A stretch of 7,224 bases of DNA, taken from contig WAJZ01000141.1 in assembly GCA_015523575.1 (NCBI GenBank), forward strand, positions 1 to 7,224. Direction: 5' to 3'. The DNA is from Candidatus Hestiella acidicharens (GTDB taxonomy: Archaea; Thermoproteota; Thermoprotei_A; Sulfolobales; Acidilobaceae). Of this stretch, positions 1-6,324 are shown piece after piece. Positions within the stretch are counted from its first letter, which is position 1; each line of letters opens with the position of its first letter. Both the position numbers and the translations under genes were made by a program. The notes under the pieces are model-generated. The model searched no databases, had not been told where the DNA came from, and worked only from the letters and a program-made list of their open reading frames with translations.

Positions 1-443
1 ATCCCTATCACAGCCATTATAGCTACTACTATTAACAAAGAAATGTAATACGGTATCTTCACAATGCTCATTAGTGCTATAGCCCCAATAATGGCATTAA
101 TGGAAAACCAACCAATCGTTGACAACCATTGGGCGAGAGAAAACGCTTTGTTCGCCTTCCTTCCAAATATCGCTGAAGATATGACCATCTGAGGCAAGCC
201 ATACTTAGGGCCCATGGCAGATACCAAGCCTAATATCAGGCCTGCCACTACATTTGAAAAGACAATTATAAAGATGATCCAGAATATGGGCAATCCATAC
301 AAAATGCTCCCTAGTGCAAAGTCTGCAATAGTAAGGTTGGATGCGAGCCATATTATAAATATAGAGATGGGCCTCCCATGCCTTGACTCTTTTTCTACCT
401 TTTCGGTACCCCTCCACTCTATAGACAACCTCAGCGCCCCCAA
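1..443 (-). CDS. NCS1-family nucleobase/cation permease (codB-like), N-terminal part, cut by window edge
   Basis: This is the first 147 codons of a membrane transporter; the rest lies beyond base 1. The family (cytosine, uracil, allantoin and thiamine permeases) imports nucleobases and related compounds with H+ or Na+. Numbering from the TTG at 443, a polar N-terminus with RHGRP (21-25) leads into hydrophobic segments near 27-51, 52-78, 103-128 and 133 onward. NCS1 hallmarks are visible: NLTIADFALG in the first helix, GPKYGLPQMVIS after the second (about 78-89), FGRKAN, and GWFSINAIIG in the third. The substrate cannot be told. There is no ATG before the middle of the segment. TTG at 443 is chosen because a TATA box at 466-473 lies about 26 nt upstream, which suggests a leaderless mRNA; TTG at 428 or 464 is possible. 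Sure of the family, less so of the start. Confidence 0.82.
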   Translation of the reverse strand, partial: MGALRLSIEWRGTEKVEKESRHGRPISIFIIWLASNLTIADFALGSILYGLPIFWIIFIIVFSNVVAGLILGLVSAMGPKYGLPQMVISSAIFGRKANKAFSLAQWLSTIGWFSINAIIGAIALMSIVKIPYYISLLIVVAIMAVIG

Positions 444-465
444 TAGAGAACAACTGTTCTTCAAA

Positions 466-473
466 TATTTAAA
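466..473 (-). promoter_or_regulatory. TATA box of the NCS1 permease
   Basis: The minus strand reads TTTAAATA, a close match to the archaeal TATA consensus. Its centre is 26-27 nt before the TTG at 443, so transcription would begin at or next to the start codon. No usable Shine-Dalgarno site follows, as expected of a leaderless first gene. Confidence 0.55.
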
Positions 474-545
474 TCTTAACCTTTCCCAAGCTTATTAATC
501 ATCCAGCGAAGCTCCAGATTCTTATACCCCATAACCAAACATAAG

Positions 546-595
546 TGGCTGATCCCCCGGGATTTGAATTCAAGACCTTCGGCTCCATAGGCTAT
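546..595 (-). pseudogene. Degenerate tRNA 3' half with encoded CCA
   Basis: Read on the minus strand, the piece lines up with a class I tRNA from the anticodon arm to the end: loop CTATGGA (584-590), 3' anticodon strand GCCGA (579-583), variable loop AGGTC (574-578), T loop TTCAAAT (562-568), 3' T strand CCCGG, acceptor strand GGGATCA, G73 and CCA ending at 546. GGAGCCGAAGGTC resembles a tRNA-Arg anticodon arm. It is not a working tRNA as read: the 5' T strand TTGAA leaves A-C mismatches at 52-62 and 53-61, the 5' anticodon strand ATAGC pairs poorly, and no TGATCCC-like 5' acceptor strand lies at the right distance. It may be a decayed gene or a tRNA end left by an integrated element; no integrase is nearby. 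Confidence 0.5.
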
Positions 596-740
596 CCCTT
601 AAATGCTATTGTCTCAGAAACTATGGTATCTTGAGGCATTTTATAGTTCATTTATACTCGATAAGGTATTACATGGGACAATTCCCTAGAAGCCATAAGG
701 TCTTTTTAATTATTAACGCGGATAACTAGGTGAAGATTGA

Positions 741-917
741 GTGGGTTGTCTAAGGCTATACGGGCTAGGTAATGAGAAGGATATGTTGAAGTCCTTAGAG
801 CCTATATATCTTAGGGAATGAGAGAAGGTACTTATCAAGCTTGAAAAGTATGGGAATTAAGTGAGGAAACTCCGCAAGTACTGGGGCATAGTAGTCAAAG
901 TAATAATAACATGCTAG
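741..917 (+). pseudogene. Possible decayed small protein gene
   Basis: One frame from GTG 741 to TAG 915-917 reads like protein but is broken by TGA at 819-821 and TAA at 858-860. Between the stops are charged, helix-like pieces such as NEKDMLKSLEPIYLRE, EKVLIKLEKYGN and VRKLRKYWGIVVKVI. Each internal stop needs only one base change to be removed. I do not recognise the family. The composition resembles small archaeal DNA-binding or antitoxin-type proteins, but this is only an impression, and chance is possible in AT-rich DNA. Confidence 0.25.
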
Positions 918-1080
918 CGCACAAATCCCTATGCCCTAGTTAAGCATCGGAGTGTCTTCTGGAAGCTTAGTTGTTCCGGTATAGCTTGAGGGAGGCTTGC
1001 TTTTTATGTATCTGAGTGTTCCGCTCTCGGTGCAAGAATATTACTACTCCTCATACCTTCATATTAACTAGTGGTCAGAA

Positions 1081-1525
1081 ATGGTTACAAGCCAGTACAA
1101 ATATAGTCTTCTCCCAAGCTGCAGTAAATATGCTCCAAACCTCATAATAGTAGCTACATGTGACAGCGCCTCAAGCACTGGACAAGTAGACAATGAAGTG
1201 GCGAGAATCCTTACAAAGAGCTATCCCAGCCTAGTAAGGGTGTTGCCTAGCAGCGGTAGCTGCGGAATCAGAGCTACGCTCAAAAATATTCCATGATGCC
1301 AAGGCAGTCATAGCCATCAATGGCTGTCCGCTCAAATGTACATCAAGAATACTGAGAAGTAAGGGTATTGAGCCAGCATATGAGGTAACTATAACCGAGC
1401 TGGGTGTGCCCAAAGTGTCAACGCTTGACTTTGATGAGGAGACCGCACACAGGATAGCTAGGAGGATAGCTGATGGTTTCATAAAGCGATTCCAGGAGAA
1501 GGAACAGGAGGGTTCTGCGGAATAG
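1081..1525 (+). pseudogene. DGC-domain putative zinc-binding protein, disrupted by a +1 frameshift
   Basis: Two adjoining frames together give one protein of about 147 residues. The first runs from ATG 1081 to TGA 1294-1296 and contains ATCDSASSTGQVDNEVARIL (Cys27) and a later Cys61. The second continues with FHDAKAVIAINGCPLKC and VTITELGVPK, ending at TAG 1523-1525. These are the landmarks of the DGC family: an N-terminal C-x-G-x-S/T-GQ-x-NEVAR block, a central D/N-G-C-P-x-x-C block, and a TELG block. Family members are cysteine-rich, presumed metal-binding, and of unproven function. Skipping one base in the five-A run 1282-1286 joins the frames as LKIFHDAKAV. The usual DGC Asp is Asn here. 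TAG at 1069 blocks an earlier in-frame start. It is the only plus-strand gene seen and converges on the ATPase gene. It could be a real mutation, a sequencing error or, less likely, programmed frameshifting. Confidence 0.72.
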
Positions 1526-1588
1526 TAATTGAGTAAGGATTAAACAGTTATAATAGATGTTTGGCCTAAAGGAAGCTTAAGCAAACCC

Positions 1589-4018
1589 TTAAGGGGCATG
1601 TCTCTTATTCATTCTATCATACAATATCCTGAGTCCATCTTCTACAAGGAACCAGATAAACGCATAGATTATCACAAACCCTGCAATTTCATTACTTATA
1701 GAGGGCATCCCAAGCCCAAAAACTACCATTGCATATGCTACAACTATAGTTGAGAGGAGGGCAATTAATAGGGGCCTGCTTGGAGGAATTTTCCAAAACG
1801 CCTTCCTGCTCCTCGTAACAAACATTGTAAGGTGCCCTGAGGCGACAAGCTTCAGGAAAACTATTGAAAGTATAGCTGCTATACCTAGGTGAAATATCGA
1901 TATTCCCAAGTATATTAATAAAAGCGTTTCTCCAGCTCCCATTCCTCCTAGCAGCGTTGAAAGCCCTGCGATGTACTTCATGTTCCACTTTTCTGGCCTC
2001 GGACTGTATAGCACATTATCTGTAGAAACGGCTATTATAGGTAGATCATTAAGTAATGCGAGCACTATTAGCAAGAGTGCGGTAATTGGATAGAAATGCA
2101 GCAAGATCACTGTGGCCGTAATAAAGATGAGTATCCTCAGCGTTGCCACTACCCTATACAACACGTAACTCTGCATCCTCTCAAATATCCTCCTTCCTTC
2201 CTGGATTGCCTTGATTATAGTTGAAATACCTGGGGCAGCAAATACTATTGAAGCAGCTGACTTAGCAGCATCCGTAGCGCCGTGAACAGCTATCCCCACT
2301 TGGGCCTCCTTGAGTGCCGGTGCGTCATTTACACCATCCCCAGTCATCCCTACTATGTGGCCCATGTTCTGCAAAGCCTTCACAATGGAAAACTTGTGCT
2401 CAGGATAAACCCTTGCAAATATATCCGCGCTTTCTATAGCCTTGAAATCCTTAGAGTTCATAGCCTTCTCAAGACCTTCAGCAGTTATAACCCTTGAACC
2501 TAGCCCGAGTTCCTTTCCAATTTCCTTTGCTATCGCCTCATTATCACCGGTTACCATCTTAATCGTTATCCCCATGCTTTTAGCTATGCTGATCGTTTTC
2601 TTAGCGTCTGGCCTTAGGGGATCATAGAGCGGGATGAGACCAACAAACTGCCATCCACTGCCCCAATTTATAGCAACGGCTATTACCCTGAACCCTTTTA
2701 ATGCGAAGTCCTCTATCTTGCCTTTAATGGCTTCTATTTCTTCTTGAGCCATGTTTGCGCCATTACACAACGACAATACTGTGTTTGGCTCTCCCTTCAT
2801 AACCTTGAACCTAGCCCCGTTGTGCTCTATGGTAGCTTCAGTTCTCTTCCTCACAGGATCGAACGGTATAAAGCTTACCTGCTTGTAAGAGCTATCAACG
2901 TTACCACCTAATGCATTATATATAGCTTGGTCAATGGCATCCATGTCTTCTGCCTTAGAAGCTAAGGAAGCGTAGAACAAGACGTCGTGCACATCATTGC
3001 TTCCGACTGGAAAAACTTGGCCAACTGTAAGCCTGTTTTCAGTAAGCGTGCCTGTCTTATCGCTACACAACACATCCATGCTTGCCATCTCTTCTATAGC
3101 TACTAGCCTCCTCACAATAGCTTTTCTCCTAGCCAGCGAAAGTGCGCCCAAAGACATTGTTACGGTTAGGACAACTGGAAGGGCTATCGGTATCGAGGCA
3201 ACAAGTAATATCAACACGAATAGTAGATCGCTTAGAATTGGTAAACCCATGCTAGTGCCATAGTAAAACGTTATTGCCCCAAGGATGACAGCTAAGCCTA
3301 CTAAGAAATATACTATCTTCGAAATGATCTTTGAAAGGCCAGTAACGCTAGAGGCAGAGGCCACAAGGTGGGCAGTGTGACCAATATAAGTGTTCTTTCC
3401 GGTATTAACAACTATTGCAGTCATTTCCCCCCGCTTTACCACAGAACCTGAATATACAACGTCTCCAACCTTCTTCTCTACTGGGAGGGATTCACCTGTG
3501 AGCGCGGACTGTTCAACGGAAAGAAACTCCCCTTCCACTAGCTTTGCGTCTGCAGGAATGATATCACCTATTCTAAGCCTTATTAGATCCCCGGGCACCA
3601 ATTCCCTTGCATCAATGATCGCCCAAGCCTTATCCCGAAGAACCCTTGCTTTAAGGGCAAGCTTGTTCATTAGTTCTTTAATAGCGTTGCTAGCGCTCCT
3701 TTCCTGCCAATACGTTACTACAACATTAGTAAATAGGAGGACTATAATTAAGACAAAATCGTCCCAATGGTTGAGTATTATAGAAAGTACTGCTGCGATC
3801 TCTATAACAAAGGGCATTGGTCCATAAAAATATGAAAGGAACTTCAGCAGAGGGCTTACTTCTTTTTCCTTAACTTCGTTATATCCATAAACCTCAATTC
3901 TCCTTTTAGCCTCTTCTGATGTCAGTCCATTAGGGCTGCTTTTGAGAAGCCTAAACGATTCTTCAGGACTTAGCTTTCTATAGTCATCGGTTTTTGTATT
4001 CAAATTTATATACACCAA
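1589..4018 (-). CDS. P-type plasma-membrane H+-transporting ATPase (PMA type, P3A)
   Basis: This 809-residue pump would hydrolyse ATP to export protons across the cytoplasmic membrane. The order is M1-M2 (about 57-104), actuator domain with TGES (174-177), M3-M4 with the PIALP kink (277-281), CSDKTGTLT with phosphorylated Asp320, nucleotide domain with KGEP (408-411), TGDN (490-493), GDGVNDAP (560-567), and M5-M10 (about 614-797). Residues matching plant AHA2 proton-path positions are kept: Asn98 (N106), Arg628 (R655) and Asp658 in LLNDLP (D684). This favours H+ over Ca2+ or heavy metals. The protein ends soon after M10, so the C-terminal autoinhibitory region of plant pumps is absent. The start is uncertain: TTG 4018, GTG 4015 or TTG 4003. 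A TATA-like CTTAATAC near 4043-4050 fits the first two; TATATAAT near 4022-4029 better fits the third. No Shine-Dalgarno site is seen. The stop lies in the palindrome CCCTTAAGGG (1586-1595). Confidence 0.95.
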   Translation of the reverse strand: MVYINLNTKTDDYRKLSPEESFRLLKSSPNGLTSEEAKRRIEVYGYNEVKEKEVSPLLKFLSYFYGPMPFVIEIAAVLSIILNHWDDFVLIIVLLFTNVVVTYWQERSASNAIKELMNKLALKARVLRDKAWAIIDARELVPGDLIRLRIGDIIPADAKLVEGEFLSVEQSALTGESLPVEKKVGDVVYSGSVVKRGEMTAIVVNTGKNTYIGHTAHLVASASSVTGLSKIISKIVYFLVGLAVILGAITFYYGTSMGLPILSDLLFVLILLVASIPIALPVVLTVTMSLGALSLARRKAIVRRLVAIEEMASMDVLCSDKTGTLTENRLTVGQVFPVGSNDVHDVLFYASLASKAEDMDAIDQAIYNALGGNVDSSYKQVSFIPFDPVRKRTEATIEHNGARFKVMKGEPNTVLSLCNGANMAQEEIEAIKGKIEDFALKGFRVIAVAINWGSGWQFVGLIPLYDPLRPDAKKTISIAKSMGITIKMVTGDNEAIAKEIGKELGLGSRVITAEGLEKAMNSKDFKAIESADIFARVYPEHKFSIVKALQNMGHIVGMTGDGVNDAPALKEAQVGIAVHGATDAAKSAASIVFAAPGISTIIKAIQEGRRIFERMQSYVLYRVVATLRILIFITATVILLHFYPITALLLIVLALLNDLPIIAVSTDNVLYSPRPEKWNMKYIAGLSTLLGGMGAGETLLLIYLGISIFHLGIAAILSIVFLKLVASGHLTMFVTRSRKAFWKIPPSRPLLIALLSTIVVAYAMVVFGLGMPSISNEIAGFVIIYAFIWFLVEDGLRILYDRMNKRHAP

Positions 4019-4254
4019 AAGATTATATAGTGTTTTCCAGAGGTATTAAGTTATTACATGGGGTTTTTCCTTCCAAAAACGTAAGAAGCACATATAGAAT
4101 AAGTAAAGATCTATCTTCTAAGCACACCCCATAACAGTTCTAATCGTTATCCATTTTGCCCAGACAAGCACCTTAGTAGCGCTTTTAATAACTAAAAGTA
4201 GTTTCTATATATTTCATAGCTATACGCAGAATTGTCGAACAAAAACTTAGAATT

Positions 4255-4268
4255 GCTTTTATATATGC
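4255..4268 (-). promoter_or_regulatory. Strong TATA box 240 nt upstream of the ATPase gene
   Basis: The minus strand reads GCATATATAAAAGC, the best TATA-box match in this gap. A start site about 26 nt on (near 4235) would give either a leader of some 217 nt for the ATPase or a separate small RNA. No open frame of note lies in the 4019-4235 stretch. Confidence 0.4.
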
Positions 4269-4283
4269 AATGGAACGCGTTAT

Positions 4284-4295
4284 ATAAAAAGGCGC
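4284..4295 (-). terminator. Oligo-T stretch just after the Acr3-like gene
   Basis: Directly after the TAA of the transporter the minus strand reads GCGCCTTTTTATATAA. Archaeal polymerases can stop at short T-runs without a hairpin, so this may end the transporter mRNA. The run has only five T residues, hence modest confidence. Confidence 0.35.
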
Positions 4296-5351
4296 TTATG
4301 CCTTTTCTGCCCTTAGCATTTCCTCTTTAAAGGTTACATCCTTCCCCTTTATGCCGAAGAAGTGCGCTATCCTAGGCCTGAGCTTGATGTAAGTTATCAA
4401 GAAGATAACCTGAAATACCGGTAGCGTCGCGGGGGCTATTGCAACGAATGGGGAGAAAGCTGTTGCTGCTATAGCAATGGCAGTCCCCTCGTTTTTGCCT
4501 ATGCTTGGAAAGAGGGTGGCCATACTGTCCCAATAGTCAAACTTTATGGCCCTCAAGAAAAACGTGAGAAACGTCAGCGAAACCGTTCCAAACACCATCG
4601 CTGAGTAGAACACGCCTATTACCGAATGGAGATGGGTAGCAATCATCCTAGAGTCTGCGAAGAACAATATGAATATTATAAAGAACATGCCTAGCATCGT
4701 TATGGTTGGAAATATAGGGCTAATGGCCCTGAACTTCTTCTCGCCAAGGCGACGTATTAGCATATCATGGGTCGGAATGCCTATAATTAGTGGAATAACC
4801 AGGATTTCAATAATTGTCATAACTAAAAGCATCATAGGTATGTGAACATGATAGGCAACTCCGTAAAATTTTGTGTAAATAGGTATTAGCGGAATTGCCA
4901 AGATAAAAGATATTGCCACAAAGGCAGTAGCGGCCTCTATATTACCCCTCATTAGGCCTACGTATCCAACGGTCATAGAAGAGCAAGGAACAAGCCAGGC
5001 TATAAATAAACCTAGCCTAAGCAAGGGATTGTTTAAAAACAAATAACCAAGCAGTATCGCCCAACCGGGTCCCCAACCAAAATTCATAAGCAATACTACT
5101 ATGAGCATTTTCCAGCTCTTAAAGCCTTTTTTCAACCCACGAAAGGTCATCATTACCATCATGGGAAATATCATCATATATATTGCAGACATCTCAAGTA
5201 TTTTGAGAACTCCTCTATGAGTAGAGACCCAAGCAAAGTTATAATAACCTGTTAAAAGTCCTAGAACAATTGCAATACCAGCGTAAACGCCTAAAAACTT
5301 ATCTAGGTGATCCCTTATTCTTACCAGCCTGCTTCTTTGCTGTCCTTGCAA
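4296..5351 (-). CDS. Acr3/BASS-type membrane transporter, possible arsenite exporter
   Basis: This is a roughly 351-residue protein with about ten hydrophobic segments, of the SBF/BASS fold. Numbered from TTG 5351, features match Acr3 arsenite carriers: MNFGWGPGW (about 89-97) against the Acr3 NW-x-x-GP motif, VPCSSM with Cys123 at the place of the Acr3 helix-4 cysteine, and KNEGTAIAIA with Glu288 near the place of the helix-9 glutamate. It departs where Acr3 usually has MVFVW (here MTVGYVG), so the substrate is uncertain. No arsR, arsA or arsenate reductase gene is in view. A GTG at 5384 would add 11 residues, but TTG 5351 is preferred because GGAGGTG lies 8 nt before it. The C-terminus after the last helix is short and charged. 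Confident of the fold, not of arsenite as substrate. Confidence 0.82.
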   Translation of the reverse strand: MQGQQRSRLVRIRDHLDKFLGVYAGIAIVLGLLTGYYNFAWVSTHRGVLKILEMSAIYMMIFPMMVMMTFRGLKKGFKSWKMLIVVLLMNFGWGPGWAILLGYLFLNNPLLRLGLFIAWLVPCSSMTVGYVGLMRGNIEAATAFVAISFILAIPLIPIYTKFYGVAYHVHIPMMLLVMTIIEILVIPLIIGIPTHDMLIRRLGEKKFRAISPIFPTITMLGMFFIIFILFFADSRMIATHLHSVIGVFYSAMVFGTVSLTFLTFFLRAIKFDYWDSMATLFPSIGKNEGTAIAIAATAFSPFVAIAPATLPVFQVIFLITYIKLRPRIAHFFGIKGKDVTFKEEMLRAEKA

Positions 5352-5359
5352 CTCGTAAC

Positions 5360-5366
5360 CACCTCC
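5360..5366 (-). promoter_or_regulatory. Shine-Dalgarno site that sets the transporter start
   Basis: The minus strand carries GGAGGTG within GGGAGGTGG, eight bases before TTG 5351. It is the strongest ribosome-binding site in the window. In the longer reading from GTG 5384 these bases would encode a Gly-Gly-Gly stretch instead. Confidence 0.65.
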
Positions 5367-5403
5367 CTTGAAGTTTTTCCACACAGATTTTACGTGGAAA
5401 AAG

Positions 5404-5416
5404 GATTAATAAATAT
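5404..5416 (-). promoter_or_regulatory. Probable TATA box of the Acr3-like gene
   Basis: An A/T stretch containing AATATTTATTAA on the minus strand is centred about 26 nt before 5384. Transcription starting near 5384-5385 would give a leader of about 33 nt carrying the Shine-Dalgarno site. The same spacing also fits a leaderless GTG 5384, which keeps that alternative open. Confidence 0.45.
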
Positions 5417-5651
5417 TGGTTAAAACGTGCTAATATTTGCACTATAATCAAGGACCTTATAGAAGATATCATCGGCAATAAAGACCACTCTTACTATTGA
5501 TATAACCTAAACCTTTATAGTCTAAGTTTAATAGGAAGGTGAGCTACTTATAATAGTTGTTTATTATTAACGCCTTTGTTTTCATAAAGCTATTGAATAA
5601 TTAGGAAATTGCTGAACCATCAAGCTAAAGATCCTGACCGTATCAACACAA

Positions 5652-6035
5652 TCATTCCTTGTTAATTATCTTTTCAAGCCTCTCCGTGAACTTAAGCATA
5701 GCTTCCCTGTCTATTTTGCAAGCTTGCAAATATTTTATCAAGGAGTCTAGATAATCCATGGCGTTCTGTCCATCTTTTAACCATATAAAGCCTTCTTTGC
5801 TGAGGGGCTTTACAGCATATTCATAACCCTTCTCAGGACCTAGGTAACACTTCCTTACTTTCTTCTTAATCTTATTGTTCAGCTTTTCATAACTTTCATA
5901 GTGGACAGCATATAAGTATACCCTGTTCCCTACTTTGTGCCTTTCAGTATAGCTATACGGCTTTCCACACCTAGGGCATATCCTTTCTCCTTTATCCTGG
6001 CACCTCCTCCCTCTTCTATGAAACTCTTCGTACAT
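5652..6035 (-). CDS. Small zinc-ribbon-like CPxCG protein of crenarchaeal type, function unknown
   Basis: The 127-residue protein has a basic N-terminus, CPRCGKPYSYTERHKVG (20-36), a YLYAVHYES block (40-48), a basic linker (NKIKKKVRK), KCYLGPEKGYEY (62-73) and a charged helical tail ending KIINKE. The CPRCG knuckle with a later Cys63 and His33/His45 suggests a metal site, though a full second CxxC pair is missing. The combination CPxCG, YLYAVHY and KCYLGP is one I associate with conserved crenarchaeal proteins of unknown role; I cannot assign a function. No membrane segment is seen, so it is likely cytoplasmic, and its basic character would fit nucleic-acid binding (inference). ATG 6035 is preceded by TAGGAG only two bases away, a tight Shine-Dalgarno spacing. 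A TATA-like TTATTAAG near 6066-6073 could give a short leader. Confidence 0.7.
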   Translation of the reverse strand: MYEEFHRRGRRCQDKGERICPRCGKPYSYTERHKVGNRVYLYAVHYESYEKLNNKIKKKVRKCYLGPEKGYEYAVKPLSKEGFIWLKDGQNAMDYLDSLIKYLQACKIDREAMLKFTERLEKIINKE

Positions 6036-6101
6036 TTCTCCTACATATATACTTAGTAGAGGAAAAACTTAATAAGGCTTGTTAATATGACCTCCCACCT
6101 A

Positions 6102-6188
6102 TTAAGGCTCAACTTTTCCCTGGAAGACACTTCCCACTGTAAAGCTCGGTATCTTTAACCTAGCATAAAAATACCTAAACGCTGTCAT
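6102..6188 (-). CDS. Possible leaderless micro-protein, 28 residues
   Basis: ATG 6188 to TAA 6102-6104 encodes 28 residues beginning MTAFRYFYARLKIPSFTVGS and ending GKVEP. The residue mix is aromatic, basic and beta-like and looks more like protein than most frames in the gaps. An in-frame TAG lies seven codons before the ATG. The minus strand has AATATATT at 6211-6218, with its centre about 26 nt before the ATG, exactly the spacing of a leaderless archaeal gene. The frame ends 66 nt before the CPxCG gene on the same strand. I recognise no family. It could also be a decayed C-terminal fragment or a chance frame. Confidence 0.35.
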   Translation of the reverse strand: MTAFRYFYARLKIPSFTVGSVFQGKVEP

Positions 6189-6210
6189 CAAAGGCCTTGC
6201 TGGCTATGGG

Positions 6211-6218
6211 AATATATT
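6211..6218 (-). promoter_or_regulatory. TATA box of the putative micro-gene
   Basis: AATATATT on the minus strand, preceded by ATGACA, stands 26-27 nt before ATG 6188. The spacing predicts transcription from the first base of the start codon. Confidence 0.35.
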
Positions 6219-6295
6219 TGTCATAATGCATAAAAGCCAACCACTAAAAGTTCAGAAAAGTTTTAGGAACCGGTCACAAAGCCTGCTAAAGCCAG

Positions 6296-6316
6296 AAAAA
6301 CAATAAAGGCTTTTAT
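6296..6316 (-). terminator. Possible terminator after the OsmC gene
   Basis: Nine bases after the OsmC stop codon the minus strand reads ATAAAAGCCTTTATTGTTTTTC: a near-palindrome (ATAAA/TTTAT) followed by five T residues. This resembles an archaeal T-rich terminator, perhaps with a weak hairpin. Confidence 0.35.
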
Positions 6317-6324
6317 CCACAGCT

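Larger units (their letters stand above)
444..1080. other. Gene-poor stretch with decayed sequences
   Basis: No intact reading frame with a recognisable product was seen on either strand in these roughly 640 bases. The stretch holds the permease promoter, a degenerate tRNA 3' half (546-595) and a protein-like frame broken by stops (741-917). From 918 to 1080 nothing clear was found apart from a TATA-like TTTTTATGTA near 1002-1011. That site lies about 70 nt before the next gene, so it is not placed as its leaderless promoter. The pile-up of relics beside a frameshifted gene suggests a decaying region. Confidence 0.5.

Noticed and set aside
205..453. Minus-strand frame of 82 residues beginning MFSIGGAEVV
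   Set aside because: It overlaps the NCS1 permease in another frame; the permease frame has family motifs and membrane segments, this one has none.
214..498. Plus-strand frame of 94 residues
   Set aside because: Antisense shadow of the permease, running through its promoter; no motif.
546..660. A complete intron-bearing tRNA on the minus strand
   Set aside because: AGATACC near 625-631 matches the needed 5' acceptor strand at only five of seven positions and gives no sensible D arm; the broken T stem also argues against a working tRNA.
1231..1482. Minus-strand frame of 83 residues with a hydrophobic N-terminus
   Set aside because: Antisense to the DGC gene, whose motifs show that the plus strand is coding.
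1575..1595. Palindromes GCTTAAGC and CCCTTAAGGG between the convergent DGC and ATPase genes as a shared terminator
   Set aside because: They are loop-less palindromes with no following T-run, and one overlaps the ATPase stop codon; too weak to call.
3390..3827. Plus-strand frame of 145 residues within the ATPase
   Set aside because: Long antisense shadow of a strongly conserved gene; Ser/Thr/Ile-rich with no motif.
5319..5495. Minus-strand frame starting MISSIRSLII that overlaps the transporter start
   Set aside because: It runs through the transporter's promoter and N-terminal codons in another frame, and has no start signal or recognisable motif.
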